Below the pieces are notes generated by a model. That model had not been told where the DNA came from. It was given only the letters and a program-made list of their open reading frames with translations, and made no database searches. The position numbers and the translations under genes are program-made. Below are positions 1 to 6,785 of a DNA stretch of 8,059 nt, one piece after another; positions within the stretch are counted from its first letter, which is position 1; each line of letters opens with the position of its first letter. The stretch covers positions 1 through 8,059 of the forward strand of contig CALFEZ010000019.1 in the NCBI GenBank assembly GCA_937957895.1. The letters run 5' to 3'. This stretch comes from an uncultured Erysipelotrichaceae bacterium (lineage in GTDB: Bacteria; Bacillota_I; Bacilli_A; Erysipelotrichales; Erysipelotrichaceae).

Positions 1-1
1 A

Positions 2-2245
2 TTGGGATCAGATGGTACCGGTTCTTCAAACAAAAACTCGATCAAGATTATTGGTGATCATACTGATCTGTATTCACAGGCATATTTTGCATATGACTCG
101 AAAAAAGCAGGTGGAGCGACCCGTTCTAACCTACGATTTGGTAAGTCACCGATTAGATCGACATACTACATCCGAAAAGCTGACTTTATTTCATGTTCGT
201 TGGATTCGTACCTGTTTAGATACGACATGCTTCGCAACTTGAAAAAAGGTGGCACATTCTTACTATCACCTACCTACCCTGCCGATGAAATGGAAAAGCT
301 CCTTCCAAAACGTGTTAAAAAACAGTTGGCAGAAAAAAATGCCAAGTTCTATATCATCGATGCGGTGACGATTGCCGAATCGATCGGAATGGGACGTCGC
401 ACCAACACGATCCTTCAGTCCTCGTTCTTTGCACTTAACCCAAAGATTTTGCCTTATGAGGATGCACTCCAATATATGAAGGATGCAGCTGAAGATTCAT
501 ACGGCAAAAAAGGTCAAGAGATCGTTGAGTTGAACTACAAAGCGATCGATATGGGCAAGGATGGTTTGATCGAAGTTCCGGTCGATCCAAAGTGGGCTGA
601 GCTTGAAATTGGAAATACTCGCAAATCTACTGGAGATGAGTATTTTGATGAGTTTGTCAGTGCCATCAATAATCTTGAAGGCTATGATCTTCCGGTATCT
701 GCTTTCTTGGATAATCCGGTTGTCGATGGATCGATGAGAAACAATGTTGCATTCAACGAACATCGTACGATTGCAACCCAAGTCCCAAAATGGATTCCTG
801 AAAACTGTATCCAGTGTGGATTCTGTTCGTTTGTGTGTCCGCACGCAACGATTCGTACATTCCTGTTGGATGAAAATGAAGTCAAAAATGCTCCTATGGA
901 GTTTGAAACATTGACTCCTACCGGAAAAGGTGTGGATCATCTTCGCTACCGTGTCATGGTATCCCCAGACAACTGTGTCGGATGTTCATTATGTGCAGTC
1001 GAATGTCCAGGCAAAGGTGGTAAAAAAGCGCTTGTCATGACAGATGTCAACGAACAACTTCATGAAGCACCTTTGGCGAACTATCTATACAAAGAAACTA
1101 GTTATAAATCAGAGTACTTCCCAACTGATACAATCAAAGGAAGCCAGTTCTTGATGCCTTACTTTGAAGTTTCAGGAGCATGTGCTGGTTGTGGTGAAAC
1201 ACCGTACTATCGTTTGGTCACACAGTTATACGGAAGTGATATGATGATTGCCAATGCAACTGGATGTTCATCGATCTATTGTGGATCGACTCCATCATCA
1301 CCATTTGTAACAGACAAAGATGGGAAAGGTGTTGCCTGGGCCAACTCCTTGTTTGAAGACAATGCTGAGTATGGATTCGGAATGAAGATCGCACAGGAGT
1401 TCAAAGCACAACAACTTGTTAGACGTTTCGAACAGGCGAAAGCTGATTTTGAACCAGAATTGGCAGCAGTCGTGGATCAATATCTTGAAGTGAAAAATGA
1501 TCGCAACAAAGAAAAAGAGATCGTACCTCAGCTTGTCGATTTGCTGAAAAAATCAAAATCTGAAAAAGCTGTCGATCTACTTAAAGATGAGAGAGACTTC
1601 ATCAGCAAATCTGTTTGGATCGTTGGTGGAGACGGCTGGGCATATGATATCGGATTTGGTGGTCTAGATCACGTTATTGCAAACAGTCTGAATGTCAATG
1701 TTTTGATTCTTGATACAGAGGTATACTCAAATACCGGAGGTCAGTCATCCAAAGCTTCTCAGGCAGCCTCGATTGCGAAGTTTGCTGCTGGTGGTAAACC
1801 GACAGGTAAAAAGGATCTCGGCTTGATGGCTATGATGTATGGTCACGTGTACGTTGCCAGCATTGCGATGGGAGCCAACCGTGTTCAAACAATCAAAGCA
1901 CTCAAAGAAGCTGAAGCCTATGACGGTCCAGCGGTCATCATTGCATATTCTCCATGTATCGAACATGGTATCAAAGGTGGTCTATCCAATCATCAAATCA
2001 CACAAAAAGCAGCAGTTGAATGTGGTTACTGGACATTGTATCGTTTCAATCCAAATGCTGAGAAACCATTGACGGTCGATTATGCAAAACCTGATTTCAG
2101 TAAATTCCGTGATTTTGTGATGACTGAAACACGATTCAACCAGTTGCCAAATGCCAATCCATTTGAAGCAGAAAAACTCTTGGAGAAAGCGGCAACAGAT
2201 GCTCAGAAACGATTTGATCGCTTGATGAAGTTAGCGAGAGATTAA
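2..2245 (+). CDS. nifJ: Pyruvate:ferredoxin (flavodoxin) oxidoreductase, C-terminal part (5' end outside window)
   Basis: This cytoplasmic enzyme oxidises pyruvate with CoA to acetyl-CoA and CO2 and passes the electrons to ferredoxin or flavodoxin, a central step in anaerobic fermentation. The visible 747 residues lack roughly the first 430 of a usual chain of about 1,180, and the frame is open at the left edge, so the first codon here is internal. In order one sees the gamma-type domain (starting GSDGTGSSNKNSIKIIGD), the linker domain, and a two-cluster ferredoxin domain with CxxCxxCxxxC at C269/272/275/279 and again at C325/328/331/335. The TPP-binding domain follows: GACAGCGE with C394 and C397, ATGCSS with C422, GDGWAYDIGFGG from about 543, and C652 in YSPCIEHG. 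C394, C397, C422 and C652 match the four ligands of the proximal [4Fe-4S] cluster known in Desulfovibrio PFOR, so the enzyme looks intact and active. It ends at TAA and is followed at once by a terminator. Confidence 0.97.
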   Translation: MGSDGTGSSNKNSIKIIGDHTDLYSQAYFAYDSKKAGGATRSNLRFGKSPIRSTYYIRKADFISCSLDSYLFRYDMLRNLKKGGTFLLSPTYPADEMEKLLPKRVKKQLAEKNAKFYIIDAVTIAESIGMGRRTNTILQSSFFALNPKILPYEDALQYMKDAAEDSYGKKGQEIVELNYKAIDMGKDGLIEVPVDPKWAELEIGNTRKSTGDEYFDEFVSAINNLEGYDLPVSAFLDNPVVDGSMRNNVAFNEHRTIATQVPKWIPENCIQCGFCSFVCPHATIRTFLLDENEVKNAPMEFETLTPTGKGVDHLRYRVMVSPDNCVGCSLCAVECPGKGGKKALVMTDVNEQLHEAPLANYLYKETSYKSEYFPTDTIKGSQFLMPYFEVSGACAGCGETPYYRLVTQLYGSDMMIANATGCSSIYCGSTPSSPFVTDKDGKGVAWANSLFEDNAEYGFGMKIAQEFKAQQLVRRFEQAKADFEPELAAVVDQYLEVKNDRNKEKEIVPQLVDLLKKSKSEKAVDLLKDERDFISKSVWIVGGDGWAYDIGFGGLDHVIANSLNVNVLILDTEVYSNTGGQSSKASQAASIAKFAAGGKPTGKKDLGLMAMMYGHVYVASIAMGANRVQTIKALKEAEAYDGPAVIIAYSPCIEHGIKGGLSNHQITQKAAVECGYWTLYRFNPNAEKPLTVDYAKPDFSKFRDFVMTETRFNQLPNANPFEAEKLLEKAATDAQKRFDRLMKLARD

Positions 2246-2249
2246 CACA

Positions 2250-2278
2250 ATCAGAGTGCTAAGCACTCTGATTTTTTT
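2250..2278 (+). terminator. Strong intrinsic terminator of nifJ
   Basis: A perfect 10-bp stem, ATCAGAGTGC / GCACTCTGAT, around a TAA loop is followed by a run of seven T (2272-2278). It starts five bases after the nifJ stop codon. The next gene's ribosome binding site begins only 8 bases after the T run. Confidence 0.93.
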
Positions 2279-2286
2279 CAGTGAAT

Positions 2287-2291
2287 GGAGG
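2287..2291 (+). promoter_or_regulatory. Ribosome binding site fixing the start of the first glycosyltransferase
   Basis: GGAGG lies three bases before the ATG at 2295. The frame is open further upstream to 2256, but that longer start lies inside the nifJ terminator stem and has no ribosome binding site. The homologous family also begins with MKVLLYFEGES-like sequence, so 2295 is the start. The spacing is shorter than usual. Confidence 0.75.
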
Positions 2292-2294
2292 ACC

Positions 2295-3299
2295 ATGAAA
2301 GTACTTCTATATTTTGAAGGTGAGTCATTGATATCCAAATCGGGAATCGGAAGAGCCATGAAACATCAAATGGCTGCTTTAAAGCACGCCGGAGTGGAGT
2401 TCACCATCGATCCGAAAGATGATTATGATATATTGCATATCAATACTATCGGTTTTACCTCTCCCATCATCATCAATCAAGCTCGCCGAAACAACAAGAA
2501 AGTGATCTATCATGCTCATTCGACAGAAGAGGATTTCAGAGATTCCTTTATTCTTTCAAATCAGGTTGCTCCACTGTTTAAAAAACATCTTACCAACTTG
2601 TATTCAAGTGCAGACTGCATCATCACACCAACCCCATACAGCAAATCACTGCTTGAGAACTATGGGATAGATCTACCGATCTATGCCATCAGCAATGGTG
2701 TGGATGTAAGCAGTTATCAGTATGATCCCGATAAAGAAAAAGCTTTCTATCGCTATTTCTATTTGACAAAGAAAGATAGGATCATAGTCTCTGCCGGATT
2801 ACATATCAAAAGAAAAGGAATCATCGATTTCATGGAAGTTGCAAGGCGTTTGCCTGAATATACTTTTATTTGGTTTGGGCATACATCAAAGATAGCAACG
2901 TTAAAAGAGGTACGAGATGCGATCGAGAATCATCCTAAAAACGTGCGCTTGCCAGGATATGTAAAAGGCCCGATTTTTCAAGGAGCGTTTTTTTGTGCGG
3001 ATGCTTTCTTTTTTCCTTCCTATGAAGAAACTGAAGGCATCGTTGTCCTTGAGGCTTTGGCCGCTAGTCAAAATGTGATCGTCAGAGACATTGGTGTTTA
3101 TCAGCCATGGCTTATTTCAGGAAAAAATTGCCATAAAGGCAAGACGAATGAAGAATTTATTGATATCATCAAAGGTGTAATGGGAAAAGAAAATAAAGTA
3201 ATCAAGAAAAACGCCCATGAAACCGCACAACTTCGTAGTTTGGAAATCGTTGGGGAACAACTCAAATCGGTATATATGAATGTTTTAAAGAGTGACTAA
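2295..3299 (+). CDS. GT4 glycosyltransferase, diglycosyl-diacylglycerol synthase type (CpoA / alDGS-like)
   Basis: This is probably a membrane-surface enzyme that adds a second hexose from a UDP-sugar to monoglycosyl-diacylglycerol, making the bilayer-forming diglycosyl lipid. The 334-residue chain has a GT-B fold layout. The N-terminus MKVLLYFEGESLISKSGIGR, followed by MKHQMAALKHAGV, closely resembles what is known of pneumococcal CpoA and Acholeplasma DGS. HAHSTEEDF and ITPTPYSKSLL follow in the acceptor half. The donor half has SAGLHIKRKG (166-175), with basic residues expected to hold the nucleotide diphosphate, and an EX7E retaining-GT4 motif at E245 and E253 (ETEGIVVLE). There is no signal peptide or membrane span, as expected for a monotopic enzyme. 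It sits 17 bases before an MGS-like partner, the same pairing of first- and second-sugar transferases seen in streptococci. Sugar identity (glucose or galactose) and exact acceptor are inferred and cannot be read from sequence. Confidence 0.85.
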   Translation: MKVLLYFEGESLISKSGIGRAMKHQMAALKHAGVEFTIDPKDDYDILHINTIGFTSPIIINQARRNNKKVIYHAHSTEEDFRDSFILSNQVAPLFKKHLTNLYSSADCIITPTPYSKSLLENYGIDLPIYAISNGVDVSSYQYDPDKEKAFYRYFYLTKKDRIIVSAGLHIKRKGIIDFMEVARRLPEYTFIWFGHTSKIATLKEVRDAIENHPKNVRLPGYVKGPIFQGAFFCADAFFFPSYEETEGIVVLEALAASQNVIVRDIGVYQPWLISGKNCHKGKTNEEFIDIIKGVMGKENKVIKKNAHETAQLRSLEIVGEQLKSVYMNVLKSD

Positions 3300-3306
3300 T
3301 TCAACT

Positions 3307-3310
3307 GGAG
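3307..3310 (+). promoter_or_regulatory. Ribosome binding site of the glycosyltransferase-RecX gene
   Basis: GGAG (in CTGGAGAAA) lies six bases before the ATG at 3317, in the 17-base gap after the preceding stop codon. The tight spacing supports co-transcription with the upstream glycosyltransferase. Confidence 0.7.
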
Positions 3311-3316
3311 AAATAT

Positions 3317-5332
3317 ATGAGAATAGGATTGTTTTCTGATACTTACAGCCCGGATATCAATGGTGTTGTCAGCTCGATCATCACATTGCAGGAAGCTCTG
3401 ATCGAACAAGGTCATGATGTTTTTGTCATCACTACAAGACATGGTCACTTATCGTTGAGTTATGAGAACAACATTCTTAGATTACCCGGAGTTGAAGTCA
3501 AAAAAATGTATGGGTATACCCTTACTTCACCAGTTCATCTGCGTGCGTATAGCATCATCAAAGACATGAAGTTGGATATTATCCACGTCCACACAGAGTT
3601 TGGGGTAGGTGTTTTTGGACACATCATGGGGAAAATGCTCAAATTGCCGATCGTGTCAACTTACCATACGACATATGAGGACTATACTCACTATGTTAAT
3701 ATGTTCAATCTCAAATCAGTGGAGACATTGGCAAAAAAGACTGTTGTCAGATTGAGCAGGATTTTTGGATCATCCAGTATCGTCATTGTTGCTCCATCGG
3801 AAAAAACAAAGGAAATGCTTTTGCGATATGGTATCAAAAGAGAGATTTTTGTAGTTCCTACCGGTTTGAACTTGGAGAGATTCGACAAGAATAAAAAGGA
3901 TCTCAAAGCAATAGAGTCATTCAAAGAGAAAGCTGGCTTTAAAGATACAGATCGGATCGTAGTTTATGTTGGGAGATTGGCAAAAGAAAAGAGTATCGAC
4001 TTGGTAATTGAAGGGTTTGAAATTATTGGAAACTCTCATCCTGAGATAAAACTTCTGATTGCAGGTGGTGGACCAAGTGAGGAAGAACTTAAGTCAAAAG
4101 TCAAAAGACTTGGCCTGGAAAATCAGGTAAAATTCATCGGTAAAGTGCCAAGTGATCAGATACCGGCAGTATATCATTTGTCTGATGTGTTTGTATCAGC
4201 TTCACTTACGGAGACACAAGGATTGACATTCATCGAAGCCATGGCCAGTGGATTACCGGTGTTTGCACGATTTGATCATGTGATCAGTGATTTGGTAATC
4301 GACGATGAAACCGGACATTACTTTGAAGATGCACATTCCATGGCTGCATCGATCATCCGATATTTCATGCTCCCAAAGGAAGAACAAGAATGGATGAGCA
4401 TGAAAGCCAAAGATTTGGTAAGTATCTATGATCGAAGGAACTTTGCTTCTCGCATCGAAGAGGTATATAAAAGAGCACAAAAATTGTACCACTCATCTTA
4501 TGTGGTAGAGAAAGTCCATTATAAAGATGGATATGCCAAAGTGTATTTGAGCAATGTATATGAGAAAATAGAGTACATACTTTTACTAGAGAGTATAAAT
4601 GAAAAAGGGATCAAAGAGAACATGATGATGAGCAACAATGATTTGGAGCATCTTAGTGAAGATGAAAGACTGGCTTTAGCGTATAAAGAGTGTATCAAGA
4701 AACTTAAATACAAAGATCGTACGCGAAAAGAGATATATGATACACTAGCGGAGAAAACAAATTTAAATGCATCACAAATGAATACGATCGTAGACATACT
4801 GGAAAAACAAGGTCTGGTCAATGACGAGAAGTTCGTACAATCGACCATCTCATACTATCGTTCACTTCTGTTAGGTCGGAATAAAATCATTGATCATTTG
4901 ACCAAAAGAGGAATTCCACCTCATTTGATCGAGCAGAACATGCTTGATGACGATTCGCAATTTGAATTGGAAAATGCTCTCAGACTTGCCAACAAACATA
5001 AGGAAAAGATTCATGATTATTCTGTAAGAGCAAAAAAGGATAAAATCATCCGTAAACTTGTCTCTGAAGGTTATGATGTCACAACAGCATATGCCATTGT
5101 AGCAATGTTGGACTTCACTCAGGAGTACGAGTATGAAGAGGAAAACTGCAGAAGATATGCAACTCGGATTCATAAACAGCTAAAAGCAAAAGGGCTAAAA
5201 AACAAACTTGGTCAAAGGCGAAAACTGTCAAATGCACTGGCGGTGAAAGGGTTCGAGTTTGAGTTGATAAAGAAAATCGTGGACGAATTGGAAGGAGAGT
5301 ATGATTTTGAAAACAATAAACCAGTTGAGTGA
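3317..5332 (+). CDS. Fusion protein: monoglycosyl-diacylglycerol synthase-like GT4 glycosyltransferase + full-length RecX
   Basis: The 671-residue chain holds two normally separate proteins. Residues 1 to about 395 form a GT4 enzyme of the 1,2-diacylglycerol 3-glucosyltransferase (alMGS) type: MRIGLFSDTYSPDINGVVSS at the start, HVHTEFGVG and YHTTYEDYTHYV in the acceptor half, VGRLAKEKS (218-226) and EX7E at E299 and E307 (ETQGLTFIE) in the donor half. This part would transfer a hexose to diacylglycerol at the inner membrane face. Residues about 397-671 match RecX, which modulates RecA filaments. There is an N-terminal beta stretch (397-445), then helical three-helix modules with GLVND (499-503), LTKRGI (528-533) and LAVKGF (641-646). 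Each half is about the length of the free-standing protein (near 400 and 264 residues), so this is a clean end-to-end fusion. The frame is unbroken, and no Shine-Dalgarno-preceded start is visible at the junction (only a GTG at 4502). It stops at TGA, which argues for the standard code. Function of the joined protein is unknown. Confidence 0.88.
   Translation: MRIGLFSDTYSPDINGVVSSIITLQEALIEQGHDVFVITTRHGHLSLSYENNILRLPGVEVKKMYGYTLTSPVHLRAYSIIKDMKLDIIHVHTEFGVGVFGHIMGKMLKLPIVSTYHTTYEDYTHYVNMFNLKSVETLAKKTVVRLSRIFGSSSIVIVAPSEKTKEMLLRYGIKREIFVVPTGLNLERFDKNKKDLKAIESFKEKAGFKDTDRIVVYVGRLAKEKSIDLVIEGFEIIGNSHPEIKLLIAGGGPSEEELKSKVKRLGLENQVKFIGKVPSDQIPAVYHLSDVFVSASLTETQGLTFIEAMASGLPVFARFDHVISDLVIDDETGHYFEDAHSMAASIIRYFMLPKEEQEWMSMKAKDLVSIYDRRNFASRIEEVYKRAQKLYHSSYVVEKVHYKDGYAKVYLSNVYEKIEYILLLESINEKGIKENMMMSNNDLEHLSEDERLALAYKECIKKLKYKDRTRKEIYDTLAEKTNLNASQMNTIVDILEKQGLVNDEKFVQSTISYYRSLLLGRNKIIDHLTKRGIPPHLIEQNMLDDDSQFELENALRLANKHKEKIHDYSVRAKKDKIIRKLVSEGYDVTTAYAIVAMLDFTQEYEYEEENCRRYATRIHKQLKAKGLKNKLGQRRKLSNALAVKGFEFELIKKIVDELEGEYDFENNKPVE
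4502..5329 (+). other. recX: RecX domain within the fusion protein
   Basis: This span covers residues 396-671 of the fusion. It includes the short N-terminal beta segment (VEKVHYKDGYAKVYL) that precedes the helical repeats in Bacillota RecX, so the whole protein is present and not just a fragment. Conserved RecX features are the first-module pattern LALAYKECIKKLKYKDRTRK leading to GLVNDEKF, the second-module LTKRGIPPHLI, and the third-module LAVKGFEFELI. The hydrophobic and basic pattern is kept throughout, so RecA binding is plausible. The assignment rests on motif recognition and was not searched. Confidence 0.82.
5292..5297 (+). promoter_or_regulatory. Ribosome binding site of yhaM, inside the end of the fusion gene
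   Basis: AAGGAG lies three bases before the ATG at 5301 and nine before a TTG at 5307 in the same frame. Both starts are possible and give proteins differing by two residues. Because the site lies within the last codons of the upstream gene, translation of the two is probably coupled. Confidence 0.7.
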
Positions 5333-6236
5333 AAAGGAAAGAGTAGATTTCCCTTTATTGGTGGCTCAAGTAACACAGGGAGTGACAACTTCAGGAGCTC
5401 CGTATTTATCATTGGTTTTGCAAGATAAAAGTGGCTCGATCGATGGAAAATTGTGGGATGTTAAAGAAGATCAAGTTTCAATCGCAAAACCCGGAGCTAT
5501 TTTGCACGTTGTTGGAGAAGTCCTAAAATATCGCAATGTGCTGCAATTGAGAGTACACAACATATCGATTCCGGATGAGGAACATCAGATATCAAGTTTT
5601 GTAGAAGAGACTGACATACCGATCGAGCACCTCAAAGACAAAATCGAAAAAACGATTGACTCAATATCCGATGAGATTTTAATGGGTATTACTAGACAGG
5701 TTTTTATGCGATATGAAGAATCATTCTATGAGTATCCAGCTGCATCTCGAAACCATCATGATTTCAAAGGCGGATTAGCCACTCATGTCGTGGCAATGAT
5801 TGAAATTGGTGATTTTGTTGCATCAAAGTACCCTTTGTTGGATCGCGATTTATTGATGGCTGGAATCATTTTGCATGATATAGGGAAAGTCTTGGAGTTG
5901 TCAGGGCCAATATTGACTGAGTATACGCTAAAGGGTAAGTTACTTGGTCATATCTCAATGATCCACTCGATCATTCATGAAATTGCCGTCAGCAATGATT
6001 GGCAAGACAAAGAACAAATCATATTGCTTTCTCATATGGTTCTATCTCATCATGGTCAATACGAGTACGGATCACCCGTACTGCCACTTATTGCTGAAGC
6101 TGAAGTGCTTAATCTAATCGATAATCTCGATGCCAGAATGAACATGTTTGAGAAAATGTATGAATCAACTGAACCACAATCATTCTCACAAAGGATATTC
6201 TCATTAGAAAACAGGAGTTTCTACAGGAGTAAGTAA
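5301..6236 (+). CDS. yhaM: YhaM-type 3'-5' exoribonuclease (OB fold + HD domain)
   Basis: YhaM is a cytoplasmic metal-dependent exonuclease that trims RNA (and single-stranded DNA in vitro) from the 3' end. The 311-residue length is normal for the family. Residues about 15-95 form the OB-fold nucleic-acid binding domain, with the family pattern SGAPYLSLVLQDKSGSIDGK and LWDV. The HD phosphohydrolase domain follows: NHHDFKGGLATH with H152/H153 and H162, the HDIGK doublet H192-D193, LSHHGQYEYGSP with H250/H251, and IDNLDARMNMFEK. All expected metal ligands are visible. Its start overlaps the preceding glycosyltransferase-RecX gene by 32 bases, so it is the last gene of that operon. The ATG at 5301 is chosen from the nearby AAGGAG; TTG at 5307 is an alternative. 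Confidence 0.95.
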   Translation: MILKTINQLSEKERVDFPLLVAQVTQGVTTSGAPYLSLVLQDKSGSIDGKLWDVKEDQVSIAKPGAILHVVGEVLKYRNVLQLRVHNISIPDEEHQISSFVEETDIPIEHLKDKIEKTIDSISDEILMGITRQVFMRYEESFYEYPAASRNHHDFKGGLATHVVAMIEIGDFVASKYPLLDRDLLMAGIILHDIGKVLELSGPILTEYTLKGKLLGHISMIHSIIHEIAVSNDWQDKEQIILLSHMVLSHHGQYEYGSPVLPLIAEAEVLNLIDNLDARMNMFEKMYESTEPQSFSQRIFSLENRSFYRSK

Positions 6237-6247
6237 AACTAAAAATT

Positions 6248-6267
6248 GAAGCTTGTCTTCTTTTTTT
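6248..6267 (+). terminator. Weak possible terminator after yhaM
   Basis: A 4-bp stem GAAG / CTTC around CTTGT is followed by seven T (6261-6267). A run of A before the stem could pair with the T run. It starts 12 bases after the yhaM stop. The stem is short, so termination may be leaky. Confidence 0.4.
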
Positions 6268-6275
6268 ATCATAAT

Positions 6276-6314
6276 AAAAAAAAGAGTCTTCAAACAAATG
6301 TGTTTGTCAACTCT
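6276..6314 (-). terminator. Intrinsic terminator of hit (minus strand)
   Basis: Read on the minus strand, AGAGT pairs with ACTCT and CAAACA pairs with TGTTTG around a CATT loop. A 3-by-3 internal mismatch separates the two helices. Eight U follow directly (A run at 6276-6283 on the plus strand). It ends about 65 bases past the hit stop, in the convergent gap with yhaM. Confidence 0.75.
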
Positions 6315-6317
6315 CTG

Positions 6318-6342
6318 AGAGATGATCGATTTGGTCATCTCT
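6318..6342 (-). repeat. Second inverted repeat at the 3' end of hit
   Basis: AGAGATGA and TCATCTCT form a perfect 8-bp stem with a 9-base loop. It overlaps the last two bases read before the stop codon ends and precedes the true terminator. It has no U run of its own, so it is more likely a 3'-end stabilising hairpin or part of a compound terminator. Confidence 0.55.
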
Positions 6343-6736
6343 ACTTTTTGACTTCAGCTGCTATTTCTTCAAGAGCGGGGTCATCGGAAGCTCGAAATTG
6401 AATCTTTATACCATCTTGTTCATCATAACGAGGTATCAAATGCACGTGATAGTGCATGATCGTTTGACCTGCAATCTCTTTGGCATTTGAAAGTATATTC
6501 ATTCCTTTTGCATGCAGATTATTCATTATTTTCTCACCCAAATCTCTTGAAACAGATGCGACTTCATGCAATACATGATCCGGACATTCTAAGAAGTTTT
6601 CAACATGGATTTTGGGAATGACCAGCGTATGACCCTTTGTTACTTGAGAAATATCCAATATCGCCATGACATCATCATTTTCATAGACAATATGTGCTGG
6701 GATATCTTTATTAATGATTTTACAAAAAAGACACAT
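6341..6736 (-). CDS. hit: Hit family protein (HIT-domain nucleotide hydrolase/transferase)
   Basis: The protein is a small cytoplasmic HIT-superfamily enzyme, likely cleaving phosphoramidate or adenylyl bonds of AMP derivatives such as AMP-lysine or dinucleoside polyphosphates. The physiological substrate in Bacillota is not settled. The 131-residue chain carries the histidine triad H95-Y-H97-V-H99-L-I, with H97 the expected nucleophile. C2, C5, H44 and H95 are placed like the zinc site known in Bacillus Hit. LDISQVTKGHTLVIPKIHVE is nearly the B. subtilis Hit sequence as I recall it, which supports orthology. The start is fixed by AGGAGG eight bases upstream. It lies downstream of the two foldase lipoprotein genes but is separated from them by a terminator. 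Confidence 0.94.
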   Translation of the reverse strand: MCLFCKIINKDIPAHIVYENDDVMAILDISQVTKGHTLVIPKIHVENFLECPDHVLHEVASVSRDLGEKIMNNLHAKGMNILSNAKEIAGQTIMHYHVHLIPRYDEQDGIKIQFRASDDPALEEIAAEVKK

Positions 6737-6744
6737 TTCAATTT

Positions 6745-6750
6745 CCTCCT
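6745..6750 (-). promoter_or_regulatory. Ribosome binding site of hit
   Basis: On the minus strand a perfect AGGAGG lies eight bases before the ATG at 6736. It is the best-spaced site in the window. Confidence 0.85.
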
Positions 6751-6756
6751 AGAATC

Positions 6757-6785
6757 ATCATAAAATAAAAAGACCGCTATTTCTA
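6757..6785 (-). promoter_or_regulatory. Possible promoter for hit overlapping the upstream terminator
   Basis: On the minus strand TATGAT (6762-6757) matches five of six bases of a -10 box. A weak -35 candidate TAGAAA (6785-6780) lies 17 bases upstream, inside the terminator hairpin. Transcription would start a few bases before the AGGAGG, giving a very short leader. The -35 match is poor, so this is tentative. Confidence 0.3.

Noticed and set aside
497..940. Antisense open frame of 147 codons opposite nifJ.
   Set aside because: It runs opposite highly conserved PFOR sequence, including its ferredoxin cysteines, and shows no protein family features.
2180..2250. Promoter for the glycosyltransferase operon in the nifJ tail (TTGATG near 2222).
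   Set aside because: No acceptable -10 box lies 16-18 bases downstream, so I did not list it as a feature.
2256..2294. Upstream 13-codon extension of the first glycosyltransferase.
   Set aside because: It begins inside the nifJ terminator stem, has no ribosome binding site, and the family's conserved start matches the ATG at 2295.
4519..4848. Antisense open frame of 109 codons opposite the RecX region.
   Set aside because: It is a shadow of the real gene: serine/phenylalanine-rich low-complexity translation, no ribosome binding site and no family resemblance.
5330..5332. Possible TGA-as-tryptophan (Mycoplasma code) reading through the end of the fusion gene.
   Set aside because: Tryptophan is written TGG throughout, no other in-frame TGA occurs in the genes, and read-through would only give unrelated sequence overlapping yhaM.
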